From Erysipelotrichaceae bacterium (GTDB lineage Bacteria > Bacillota_I > Bacilli_A > Erysipelotrichales > Erysipelotrichaceae), in contig SVBJ01000010.1 in NCBI GenBank assembly GCA_015058955.1, positions 1 through 58,623 of the forward strand: DNA of 58,623 nucleotides, given 5' to 3'. The position numbers and the translations under genes were made by a program. Under the pieces are notes generated by a model, which saw only the letters and a list, made by a program, of their open reading frames with translations, made no database searches and was not told the origin of the DNA. Of this stretch, positions 16,470-24,136 are shown in pieces. The number at the start of each line of letters is the position of its first letter. Within the stretch, counting starts at the first letter, position 1.

Positions 16470-17432
16470 TTATTCCCAGCTTTTCTGCAGTTCTTCGGCA
16501 ATTCTCATGTATCTTATCGACATTTCCGGTGTTACCACATCTGACGAGGTCTTTCCTGACAGGATGCAGTCGCTGAAATGCTGTATCTCATAGCACATTT
16601 CATGTTCTACTGAATGTTCAATGGTCTTAACAAGCTCACCATTGGCATATACATAGGCCTTTCTGGCTTTCCAGTATTCCGGAATGACAATCCTGGCCTT
16701 TTCCAGATATATTATCAGTCCGTTATCAAACAGTACGTCAGTAGATACGCTGCTGGTGGCGATCACATTGTCCTTCATTAACAGAGCGATGCTGATCTGA
16801 TCTTCCACCATGTTAGGTCCGTAAGCCCGCTGGCCGGAATACTTCAGTATTTCCTTGCCGAATAGCTCGGCCACGGAGAGGAAATAGGCTTCATTGCCAT
16901 AGTGCACTCCCCCGCCCAGTTCCTTATTCTTGTTCCAGCCGGTGGCATATCTTCCGGTAGTATAGGACTGTTTGAATTCCATGTAGCGGATCCTGCCGTA
17001 AACTCCCGTTTCAATCAGCGCCTTAACCTCCAGAATGGCCGGCAGGAACAGCACCTTGATGGCTTCCGCAACAAAGAGGCCTCTCTTTTGGGCTTCCTCA
17101 AACAGACTTATCCGCTGGGCAGTACTGACCGTCATCGGCTTTTCCACGATGACATGCTTGCCGGCTTTAAGTGCTTCTAAAGCACACGGATAATGCAACG
17201 AATTGACTGTTGGCACGTAAACGGCATCAATGTCGGGATCCTGATAGATTTCCCGATAGCTGCCATAGGCTTTTGCCAGTCCGTTTTCCCGGGCAAATTT
17301 CTGAGCTTTTTCCAGATTACGGGAACCGACAGCGGTAAAGATACTGTTATCGGTATCACGGGCTGCCCGGATGAAACGCTGAGCGATTCCCGCGGCCGAA
17401 ACAACACCGTATCTCACTTTCTTATTTTCCAT
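16470..17432 (-). CDS. Gfo/Idh/MocA-family NAD(P)-dependent oxidoreductase
   Basis: A 320-residue oxidoreductase with an N-terminal Rossmann domain (YGVVSAAGIAQRF) and the signature VEKPMTV (Lys98), followed by the alpha/beta substrate domain with GGVHYGNEAYF. Family members oxidise or epimerise sugars, inositols and related polyols using NAD(P). Substrate is not evident. ATG 17432 follows aagaaggttt. It is the promoter-proximal gene of a pair with the NagA-like amidohydrolase, which suggests catabolism of an N-acylated or otherwise decorated sugar. The next gene diverges from it at 17516. Confidence 0.87.
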   Translation of the reverse strand: MENKKVRYGVVSAAGIAQRFIRAARDTDNSIFTAVGSRNLEKAQKFARENGLAKAYGSYREIYQDPDIDAVYVPTVNSLHYPCALEALKAGKHVIVEKPMTVSTAQRISLFEEAQKRGLFVAEAIKVLFLPAILEVKALIETGVYGRIRYMEFKQSYTTGRYATGWNKNKELGGGVHYGNEAYFLSVAELFGKEILKYSGQRAYGPNMVEDQISIALLMKDNVIATSSVSTDVLFDNGLIIYLEKARIVIPEYWKARKAYVYANGELVKTIEHSVEHEMCYEIQHFSDCILSGKTSSDVVTPEMSIRYMRIAEELQKSWE

Positions 17433-17515
17433 TTTTCAAACCTTCTTGTAATAATTATATCACCGCAAAAACGGCGTTTCATATTATAATGACTTTAATA
17501 AGAGGAACATGTGAC

Positions 17516-18292
17516 ATGCCATATATCAACTGTAATAATGTAACGATTCACTATGACGAGATCGGCGAAGGCTACCCTTTCTTTTTCCTGCACGGCTTGG
17601 GCAATGACAACAAGCAGACCAGGGAAATGTATGCTCCGGTAGAAGGAGTCAGATGCATCATACCTGACCAGCGTGCCCATGGCTTAAGCAGCTGGGACGG
17701 AAACATCTCTTTTGAGTTAATGTGCCGGGACGTTCTGGCCCTGGCTGATCATCTGGGCATTAAAAGATTTGCGATCGGAGGCATCTCCATGGGGGCAGCC
17801 GTCAGTATCTTTACCCGGCTGCACTACCCGGAAAAGGTTACCGGACTGTTTCTGGTCCGCAATGCCTGGGCTGGGGAAGCCATGACTGATGACAACGTCC
17901 GGCTGTTTTCCGCCCTTTCCCAAGCTCTGGGCAAAAACGACATCACCATGCTGGATGACTGCCCGCAATACCGGGAACACAGGAAAACTTCTTCGGGTTT
18001 CCGGGACTTCTTCAAGGATCCTGTTGCCTTAAGAACCTACCGCAAATACGACATGGTTCCGCGACTGAAACCGTTTGATTCCCTGCGGCAGTTAAAGGAA
18101 ATTAAGGTACCGGTAATGATACTGGCCAACCACCAGGACTTCATCCATCCGTTCCATTATGGCGAACTGATTCATGAAGCGATACCTGGTTCCGTCTTCC
18201 ATGAAACCGCCTGCAAGCGGATCAACCGCGAACAGTACTACCGGGATCTGGCAGTATATCTGAAGGAATTCTTCCGCTTGCTTGGCATTTAG
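17516..18292 (+). CDS. Alpha/beta hydrolase with atypical C-terminus
   Basis: A 258-residue alpha/beta hydrolase. HGLGND (about residue 26) forms the oxyanion region, GGISMGAA places the nucleophile Ser near 91, and ILANHQDFIHP carries the likely Asp. The segment where the catalytic His is expected reads ETACKRINREQ instead of the usual aGH, so the His may be missing or replaced. The frame opens at 17489, but ATG 17516 has agagga about nine bases upstream and gives the family's usual N-terminus. It is a single cytoplasmic gene ending at a strong terminator. Confidence 0.8.
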   Translation: MPYINCNNVTIHYDEIGEGYPFFFLHGLGNDNKQTREMYAPVEGVRCIIPDQRAHGLSSWDGNISFELMCRDVLALADHLGIKRFAIGGISMGAAVSIFTRLHYPEKVTGLFLVRNAWAGEAMTDDNVRLFSALSQALGKNDITMLDDCPQYREHRKTSSGFRDFFKDPVALRTYRKYDMVPRLKPFDSLRQLKEIKVPVMILANHQDFIHPFHYGELIHEAIPGSVFHETACKRINREQYYRDLAVYLKEFFRLLGI

Positions 18293-18301
18293 CCACATAA
18301 A

Positions 18302-18331
18302 AACTTTCCGGAAACGGAAAGTTCTTTTTTT
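18302..18331 (+). terminator. Intrinsic terminator
   Basis: A 9-bp stem (aactttccg / cggaaagtt) with a gaaa tetraloop and a long T-run, ten bases after the stop of the hydrolase gene. It abuts the stop of the convergent small gene at 18330. Confidence 0.88.
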
Positions 18332-18512
18332 ATCGGATGCCCAGCTGATCAGCCAGTTCTTCCAGTTCCTCTTCATCAAGATCATCGATCTCGTTAAGTT
18401 CAATGACGGCCATTGGAAAACCATTGACGGCTGCTGTGCCATAGTAATCCTTCAGCCTGTCTTTCAGCTGTTCCTCAGGATCAGGAAACCTATTTGATAT
18501 GATATTCATCAT
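18330..18512 (-). CDS. Small acidic conserved-type protein overlapping the PTS IIB gene
   Basis: A 60-residue protein with a compact layout: a charged N-terminal helix (PEEQLKDRLKDYYG), a GFPMAVIEL strand, and a very acidic C-terminal helix (DDLDEEELEELADQLGI). I recall small Clostridia/Erysipelotrichia proteins with a similar GTAxxxGFPMAIIDL core, so it looks real rather than spurious, but no function is known. Its two tandem ATG codons lie inside the last 23 bases of the orphan PTS IIB gene, in another frame, which suggests coupled translation and a shared job. Confidence 0.65.
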   Translation of the reverse strand: MMNIISNRFPDPEEQLKDRLKDYYGTAAVNGFPMAVIELNEIDDLDEEELEELADQLGIR

Positions 18513-18795
18513 CTTCGCAGGCTAAGGCCTTATCCATCTTCTCCGTCAGTTCCTTCATGTCCATGATCTTGAACAGCTCCACAATGCGCGGATAGTCTCT
18601 GACCTGATAGACGATGTCACGGGCAACCACCAGCAGGTCAAACTGCTGAGCTGAAAGTTCGCCCAGTGATACGTGTTCAACTTCGATTCCGGTAATGCCC
18701 TTCTGTTTCAGATACTTCTGAACATTGAGTCTTACCATGAAAGAGCTGCCCATTCCGCCTCCGCAGCAGCACATGATACGCTTGATTTCCTTCAT
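18490..18795 (-). CDS. Orphan PTS IIB component (ascorbate/galactitol type)
   Basis: A 101-residue PTS enzyme IIB domain. The phosphate-accepting loop MCCCGGGMGSS holds the active Cys (residues 9-11 are all Cys), as in the IIB of ascorbate/galactitol systems. Normally IIB passes phosphate from IIA to a sugar entering through IIC, yet no IIA or IIC gene is adjacent. It sits downstream of a carboxylesterase gene and overlaps a small acidic gene. It may serve a transporter elsewhere or act as a phosphorylation-dependent regulator. ATG 18795 has aaaggaag upstream. Confidence 0.8.
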   Translation of the reverse strand: MKEIKRIMCCCGGGMGSSFMVRLNVQKYLKQKGITGIEVEHVSLGELSAQQFDLLVVARDIVYQVRDYPRIVELFKIMDMKELTEKMDKALACEDDEYHIK

Positions 18796-18835
18796 ATATG
18801 CATACTTCCTTTCAAAGTGTCATTATCTGTTATCA

Positions 18836-20254
18836 TTATACCTCTTTATCAGAAAACTGATTCAGTATTTCTTCTTCAATCTCACCCAGCATGCCTTTGG
18901 TCTCACTGTTGTAATCAACCATGGTGCATTTATCAACACACAGTCTTAAGCTAAGTTCCCTGTCATCATACGTTTCCCAGGTTTCCAGGCCTTCACCGTT
19001 AGGATCACCGCTTCGGGCAAAGTTGGCCCAGTATTTCTGCATCGTTTCCGCCAGCTGCCAGTCTTCTTCGGTATATGGACGCCAGCTGCCGTCCAGTGTT
19101 CCGAACTGGTAGCGATTGTCGCAGGAATGAGGAGTACCGATGTCATCACCTGGCTGAGGGCGGTCAAAAACATACCGGTATACCGGCTTTTTGCCCAATC
19201 TCAGCATGGCCTTGCCGAAAGCTCTGGCCTGCCGGCAGGTATTGGAACCGAACATCGGTTCCTTCTCATTGGCCCCTTCATCAACCGTACAGCCGATTAT
19301 GATGTCCCGGTCACCAATGTCACCCTTAACGATCATTTCATCAATATCATATGGAATGACATATCCGTCAGCGTACATGCCAAACCCATTGAAAAAACCC
19401 AGTTTATCATTTTCATCTCTTAAGCTCTGCCAGCTTAGCTGTCGCATTTCCTCAATGTTGCGACAGCCCAGATTCTTCATTATTTCCTGGCCCGTCTTTT
19501 CCAGTTTTTCCCTGGAATCTTCCCTCATCATCGATCCGATTCCCCCAGCTGACTGAATTGAGACATGTCTGACCAGATCACGGGATAATGGGGAAACAGC
19601 CAGTGCCAGGGCACTGCGTCCTCCCGCTGACTGCCCGAAAACGGTAATGTTATCAGGGTCACCGCCAAATCCAGCAATGTTTTCATAGATCCACTTCAGA
19701 GCCCGGATCTGATCCAGCAGTCCGTAGTTGCCTGAAGTATTATGACTGTTTTCTTTAGCCAATTCCGGATGAACAAAATAACCGAAGATATTCAGTCGGT
19801 AGGTAATTGAAACCACGATGCAGCCCTGCTTACATAAGGCATCCCCGCAGTATTCATAATCTGATCCATACCACTGCTGCAGACCGCCGCCGTGAATGTA
19901 CATCATGACCGGAAGACGGTCATTTTCACTTTTGGCTGGGGTATAGATGTTCAGATAAAGACAGTCCTCACTCATTTTCGGAGGATAAGGATAGTTCTTA
20001 ATCATTATGTATGGATGATCAGTATCATCGGTGACATCATCAGTGGCACTGCCCCAGCGGTCAAACTGCGCACAGGCATCCCCGTATTTGTCGCACAGTC
20101 TGATTCCTTCCCAGCACTGCGGTTCCACCGGAGGTTTCCATCTTAACTCACCCACCGGAGGCTTTGCATATGGTACCCCGCGGAAAAGCGCAAAACCGGC
20201 ATTGGATTTTACTGACTTCAGGCAGCCGTATTTGGTTTTCACTATATCCAGCAT
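18836..20254 (-). CDS. Type-B carboxylesterase
   Basis: A 472-residue carboxylesterase of the type-B (acetylcholinesterase-like) family. The signatures EDCLYLN (about 96-102), the oxyanion loop HGGG (121-124) and the nucleophile elbow FGQSAGG (Ser209) are all present, with FGGDPDNIT just before the Ser. The family hydrolyses carboxylic esters of varied alcohols. No signal peptide is seen. The upstream region is gaggtaaagaac, a good ribosome binding site. It is followed 40 bases later by the orphan PTS IIB gene and preceded by a small lipoprotein gene, perhaps in one minus-strand transcript. Confidence 0.9.
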   Translation of the reverse strand: MLDIVKTKYGCLKSVKSNAGFALFRGVPYAKPPVGELRWKPPVEPQCWEGIRLCDKYGDACAQFDRWGSATDDVTDDTDHPYIMIKNYPYPPKMSEDCLYLNIYTPAKSENDRLPVMMYIHGGGLQQWYGSDYEYCGDALCKQGCIVVSITYRLNIFGYFVHPELAKENSHNTSGNYGLLDQIRALKWIYENIAGFGGDPDNITVFGQSAGGRSALALAVSPLSRDLVRHVSIQSAGGIGSMMREDSREKLEKTGQEIMKNLGCRNIEEMRQLSWQSLRDENDKLGFFNGFGMYADGYVIPYDIDEMIVKGDIGDRDIIIGCTVDEGANEKEPMFGSNTCRQARAFGKAMLRLGKKPVYRYVFDRPQPGDDIGTPHSCDNRYQFGTLDGSWRPYTEEDWQLAETMQKYWANFARSGDPNGEGLETWETYDDRELSLRLCVDKCTMVDYNSETKGMLGEIEEEILNQFSDKEV

Positions 20255-20299
20255 GTTCTTTACCTCAACTAATATAACCCGCTGATACTACTCTGTCTT

Positions 20300-20704
20300 T
20301 CAGTATTCATTACGACAGAATACATGATCCGGTTCATAGACTGTTTGTGTCTGCTGATATTCATATTTAATGAAATATGGTTTATCTTCTCCGGAGATCA
20401 CTGCAACTTTAACAATCCTGCCATCCTTCAGAAGTATCACTATTAGTTCATCGTTACTGAAGGAAGGGTTTTTACCTTTAATTGCGTTTTCTTTTATTGC
20501 AGTTTTCAAATGATAACAGTTATCAATAAGAACACCATCAAAATCTTCTGCAATATCATTAAAACATACAGATCCATTATCATGTAATTCTGATGAAATT
20601 GCATTCGTCAGATTTTCATCAGCCTGAATCATGTGTGTACATCCCATAACAAGCAAAAGAATTAAAATGATTGTTTTTTTCATATTCTGATTAAGAAGTT
20701 TCAT
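20300..20704 (-). CDS. Small predicted lipoprotein, A+T-rich
   Basis: A 134-residue protein of unknown family with a lipoprotein signal: KKTIILILLLVMGC ends in a lipobox Cys (residue 22 from this start). The mature part is a small beta-rich domain (LIVILLKDGRIVKVAVISG). It should be anchored on the outer face of the membrane. An internal ATG at 20683 would give a more usual signal-peptide length, and neither start has a strong ribosome binding site. The DNA is clearly richer in A+T than its neighbours, which hints at recent arrival. Confidence 0.65.
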   Translation of the reverse strand: MKLLNQNMKKTIILILLLVMGCTHMIQADENLTNAISSELHDNGSVCFNDIAEDFDGVLIDNCYHLKTAIKENAIKGKNPSFSNDELIVILLKDGRIVKVAVISGEDKPYFIKYEYQQTQTVYEPDHVFCRNEY

Positions 20705-20716
20705 ATCTGTCTCTAG

Positions 20717-21679
20717 CTAGATTTTATCCTTCAGCCATCCGGCACACAGTTCGCCCCATTTATGAACCTGAGGGAAATCCATGGCCAGATCGTTATGTCC
20801 GTCTGCCATGGCCAGACCGTGTACTCCTTCCGGGAACAAATGCATTTCAAACGGAATGCCCATGGCAGTCAAGGCCTGTCCCAGGGTGAATGAGTTACGC
20901 GGGTCATCACTGTTGGTCTGCCAGATGAAGAATGGCGGTGTCTCTCTGGTAATGTTTACTTCCGGTGAGAAATAGATCAGTTCTTCCTTGGAAGCGAAGA
21001 ACGGATTTCTGATGTGATCAGAGAACGGGTCAACGAAGAAGCCTCCCGGTAATCCGGCAAACGCAAAAGCCCCATATCCTAATACGGCTCCATCCGGACG
21101 GCAGGATTCTCTTTCAATCGGATCATCAGCTTCCTTATTGCCGTAGTCAAACTTGGTTGCGGCATTGCCCGATAACATGCCGCCGGCGGAAAAGCCCATG
21201 CAGACGACCTTATCGGTAACACCCAGTTCATCCTTGCGACTTCTAATCACTCTGATGGCTCTCTGCATGTCATCCAGACAGTCCTTACGGCCATATGGCT
21301 GTAATCTGTAAGTCAGGATCGCGGTATTGAAACCATTGGTGGCGAAGTATTCAGCCACGTTGAAACCTTCACAGCCGGTTCTGGTGGAGAAGCCTCCCCC
21401 GCAGGCCACAATGACGGTTCCTCTTTTTTCATTTATGTTCTGTCCCGGCACAAAGATGATTGACGGTTCGATCTGTAATGGATCCCTGTCATCCCAGTTA
21501 GGAATCTGTCCTTTCGGCCACAGAGGGATGACGTCAAATCTGTTTACGGCATTATTCCAGGTTTCCAGATTGAGTTCCCTGTTCATGGTGCCGTCTTCCT
21601 TGCGGTGACGGGAAATGTTGATGACTACACCGTCTTCCTTAACAAGTTTTACTAATTCTTCATAGTTATTCTGATACAT
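20717..21679 (-). CDS. Alpha/beta hydrolase, acetylxylan-esterase-like
   Basis: A 320-residue alpha/beta hydrolase of the BD-FAE/acetylxylan-esterase-like type. VIVACGGGFSTRTGCEG gives the oxyanion loop, LTYRLQPYG is a typical family strand, MGFSAGGML places Ser164, and the terminal EGVHGLAM provides His. Intracellular; a sugar-ester substrate is plausible. The frame runs to 21721, but that part lies in the terminator of the upstream gene; ATG 21679 follows aggagataatc and is clearly the start. It follows an MsmK-type ATPase gene but is separated from it by that terminator. Confidence 0.87.
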   Translation of the reverse strand: MYQNNYEELVKLVKEDGVVINISRHRKEDGTMNRELNLETWNNAVNRFDVIPLWPKGQIPNWDDRDPLQIEPSIIFVPGQNINEKRGTVIVACGGGFSTRTGCEGFNVAEYFATNGFNTAILTYRLQPYGRKDCLDDMQRAIRVIRSRKDELGVTDKVVCMGFSAGGMLSGNAATKFDYGNKEADDPIERESCRPDGAVLGYGAFAFAGLPGGFFVDPFSDHIRNPFFASKEELIYFSPEVNITRETPPFFIWQTNSDDPRNSFTLGQALTAMGIPFEMHLFPEGVHGLAMADGHNDLAMDFPQVHKWGELCAGWLKDKI

Positions 21680-21696
21680 GATTATCTCCTTTGAAA

Positions 21697-21729
21697 AAAG
21701 TCCACACCCGCACCCGGGCATGGACTTTT
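21697..21729 (-). terminator. Intrinsic terminator of the ATPase gene
   Basis: On the minus strand a 9-bp outer stem (aaaagtcca / tggactttt) encloses an inner C/G-rich stem, then a T-run follows. It lies directly after the stop of the sugar-ABC ATPase gene and before the ribosome binding site of the esterase gene at 21679. Confidence 0.85.
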
Positions 21730-21739
21730 CCTGTTTTTA

Positions 21740-22939
21740 TTAGATTAAGTTCTTTTCCGTTGCGGCATCAAAGACATGGATCAGGTTAGGGTTAAAGTTG
21801 AATGTGAACTTCTTGCCTAATGATACGCTGTCCAGATCAAGATTGGCAGTTGGGATAACAGCAACAATGTCATCACCGTTGAGGTCAATGTGCAGGTGTA
21901 CTTCTGAACCCATCATTTCGGATACTTCGATCGTTCCGGTGAAGCCTTCCTTGCTCATTTCAACGTGAACAGGTCTGACACCGACAACTACGGTCTTTTC
22001 AGGTTCCTTGTTGGCCTTCAGAATTTCCTGATGTTTGTCATTGAGTCTGATGTCCTTGCCCTGAATGGTGATGTAGTAGTCACCGTTCTTGATGGTTAAT
22101 GGAATGTTATGGAAGAAGTTGATCTGAGGTGTACCGATGAATCCGGCAACGAAGACGTTAACAGGATGGTTGAATACTTCCTGAGGAGTACCTACCTGCT
22201 GAATGAAGCCGTCTCTCATGACGACGATTCTGTCACCTAAGGTCATGGCTTCGACCTGGTCATGGGTAACATATACGAAGGTTGTATCGATCTTCTGACG
22301 CAGTCTGATGATTTCAGAACGCATCTGGCCACGCAGCTTGGCGTCCAGGTTACTCAGAGGTTCGTCCATTAAGATGACCTGAGGCTGTCTGACGATGGCA
22401 CGGCCGATGGCGACACGCTGTCTCTGACCACCTGAAAGGGCCTTTGGCAGACGTTCGAGAATTTCGGTAATTTCCAGAGTCTTGGCTGCTTCTCTGACTT
22501 TTCTGTCAATTTCGTCCTTAGGCATCTTGGCCAGCTTCAGTGAGAAGGCCATGTTGTCATAGACGGTCATGTGTGGATACAGAGAGTAGTTCTGGAATAC
22601 CATTGCGATGTTTCTGTCTCTCGGTGAGATGACGTTGGATAAGACATCACCGATGTACAGTTCGCCTTCAGTGATCTCTTCCAGACCGGCGATCATACGT
22701 AAGGTTGTAGACTTGCCGCATCCTGAAGGTCCTACCAGTACGACGAATTCCTTGTCCTTAATGAACAGGTTGAATTCCTGAACGGCTACGACACCCTGAT
22801 CTGTGATCTGCAGATTTGGTACGAAACCTTCTTCAGGTGGAAGATCCTTTGCCTTCTTGGCAGCTCTCTTGTTGGACTTGATCTCTTCAGCTGTAATAGG
22901 ATAGATCTTCTTGATGTTCTTTAATGTAATGCTTGCCAT
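21740..22939 (-). CDS. Sugar ABC transporter ATPase, MsmK/UgpC type, with N-terminal insert
   Basis: A 399-residue ATPase of the MsmK/UgpC/MalK group. Walker A GPSGCGKST lies at about 70-78, the signature LSGGQRQR and Walker B VILMDEP follow, and a C-terminal TOBE-like domain ends the protein. It would power import by sugar permeases such as those at 38957-40852; in Firmicutes one such ATPase often serves several transporters. An unusual charged insert of about 35 residues (roughly 13-48) sits between the first strand and the core. The gene stands alone, behind a structured leader of about 150 bases. A weak agag precedes the ATG. Confidence 0.92.
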   Translation of the reverse strand: MASITLKNIKKIYPITAEEIKSNKRAAKKAKDLPPEEGFVPNLQITDQGVVAVQEFNLFIKDKEFVVLVGPSGCGKSTTLRMIAGLEEITEGELYIGDVLSNVISPRDRNIAMVFQNYSLYPHMTVYDNMAFSLKLAKMPKDEIDRKVREAAKTLEITEILERLPKALSGGQRQRVAIGRAIVRQPQVILMDEPLSNLDAKLRGQMRSEIIRLRQKIDTTFVYVTHDQVEAMTLGDRIVVMRDGFIQQVGTPQEVFNHPVNVFVAGFIGTPQINFFHNIPLTIKNGDYYITIQGKDIRLNDKHQEILKANKEPEKTVVVGVRPVHVEMSKEGFTGTIEVSEMMGSEVHLHIDLNGDDIVAVIPTANLDLDSVSLGKKFTFNFNPNLIHVFDAATEKNLI

Positions 22940-23096
22940 TATAATTTGCTCTGGCAGTTCGGCCTCCGCCTAAATGCCTCATTTCAGACCGACACAAAGG
23001 ATCTGAAACATTCTCAGCATGTCTCCACGATGCTGACCCGCGAGCCACGGATTTCCTCCTTTACTGTACCGCAAAAATGTGGAGCGCAGTATTCTA
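22940..23096 (-). promoter_or_regulatory. Structured 5' leader upstream of the ATPase gene (candidate cis-RNA)
   Basis: The 321-bp gap between the divergent genes at 22939 and 23261 has no convincing gene. Its half nearest the ATPase folds well on the minus strand. One 7-bp stem pairs 23030-23036 with 23014-23020 around a 9-base loop. A second pairs 23002-23008 with 22982-22988 and extends with one bulge. A third G/C-rich element spans 22953-22978 next to the ATG. Purine-rich stretches (ggaggaaat) lie 5' of these. The composition differs from the A/T-rich remainder of the gap. It may be a riboswitch-like or protein-binding leader; it matches no class that I recognise. Confidence 0.45.
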
Positions 23097-23124
23097 TGAT
23101 TATTATGACAAAACAAATGTCAAT
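23097..23124 (-). promoter_or_regulatory. Candidate sigma-A promoter for the ATPase leader
   Basis: On the minus strand a perfect TTGACA (23124-23119) is followed after 16 bases by TAATCA (23102-23097), a weak -10 match in A/T-rich DNA. Transcription would then begin near 23090, just before the structured leader. Confidence 0.35.
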
Positions 23125-23260
23125 GTCCTTTAAAATATGTAAACATGATTTCCAAAAAAAACGAAATGAGTAGAAAATCAAAAGTAATTCATTTATTTTT
23201 TATTCTTTTACCGCAAGCTGTTAAGTTATGCTGAAAATGGAGTAAAAGGAGCAATTTGAC

Positions 23261-24124
23261 ATGCATGAAATAAAGACCGTAAAAATCAAAAATGGCGTCA
23301 CTCTGGCCTACCGTGAATACGGTACAGGTGACAAGTATCTTTTATCTACTCAGAATTTCTTCTTCAAGGATTCTCACATGGCCTTGCTGGGACAGCCGCC
23401 TTATGACTATCACTGCTTCCTGGTCTACATGAGAGGCTATGGCGAATCTGATCACATATTCGATCAGGAATTACGCGACTACGCCACCGTCTGGGGTGAA
23501 GACCTGATTGCCTTTGCCGAAGCCATGAACATTCCAAGCTTCTACTATACCGGCATTTCCCATGGCAACTGGGCATCCTGGTACATTGCCTTCAACAGAC
23601 CTGAACTGATCAGAGCCTATGTCTGCTGCGACGGCATTACCCAATATCACGAGCAGAGAGACCTCCCGGCCCCTTTGGCCAAGATGAGAGACCATGCCGA
23701 AGATTTCGTCGGCAATGAGGAACAGTTAAGAAAGACCGCCTGGATCGAATTATGGCCGACCCAGAATCCGGAAAGACTGGCCAGAAGACAGGCCAACTTT
23801 GAGGAACATCTGGATATCCTGATGCACCGCAAGAAGGAAGAATTTGCTCTGCCTATGTTAGGAGACATGACCGGCTGTCATGCCAAGAGTCAGGCTGAAT
23901 TACTGGAAAGACTGCATGAGATCCCGTTCCCGGTAATGATCTGGGAAGGCGGACTTGATCCGCTGGCTACCCCGGAAGCAGCCCTGGAAGTTGCCAAGGC
24001 CATTCCTGGTGCCCAGTATCTGATGTATCAGCATTTGGGACATGGCGGCGCTGATGAAATGCCGGAACTGACTGCCCGCGATTGCGACCGTTTCTTCAAG
24101 GACGTCGAAGGCAGAATATTATAG
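23261..24124 (+). CDS. Alpha/beta hydrolase
   Basis: A 287-residue alpha/beta hydrolase with nucleophile elbow YTGISHGNW (Ser100), the family's early YREYGTGD strand and MRGYGESD, and the late LGHGGADE carrying the catalytic His. It is intracellular and its ester or other substrate is unknown. The ATG follows aaaaggag. It is the first gene of a tightly packed plus-strand operon (23261-30219) with a sialate O-acetylesterase-type esterase, a Nif3-like protein, a CE2-type esterase, a P-loop kinase-like protein and a GH13_18 phosphorylase, so it probably removes acyl groups from a sugar. Confidence 0.88.
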   Translation: MHEIKTVKIKNGVTLAYREYGTGDKYLLSTQNFFFKDSHMALLGQPPYDYHCFLVYMRGYGESDHIFDQELRDYATVWGEDLIAFAEAMNIPSFYYTGISHGNWASWYIAFNRPELIRAYVCCDGITQYHEQRDLPAPLAKMRDHAEDFVGNEEQLRKTAWIELWPTQNPERLARRQANFEEHLDILMHRKKEEFALPMLGDMTGCHAKSQAELLERLHEIPFPVMIWEGGLDPLATPEAALEVAKAIPGAQYLMYQHLGHGGADEMPELTARDCDRFFKDVEGRIL

Positions 24125-24136
24125 GAGTGAATTAGC

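Noticed and set aside
23036-23058. Minus-strand stretch reading gaggaaatccgtggctcgc, similar to the conserved 5' part of RNase P RNA
   Set aside because: The likeness ends within about 20 bases, the specificity domain and 3' core are absent, and the ATPase coding sequence starts too soon for a 350-400-base RNA.
22946-23173. Open reading frame of 75 codons in the gap before the 23261 hydrolase
   Set aside because: It runs antisense through the structured leader, has no ribosome binding site and no protein-like pattern.
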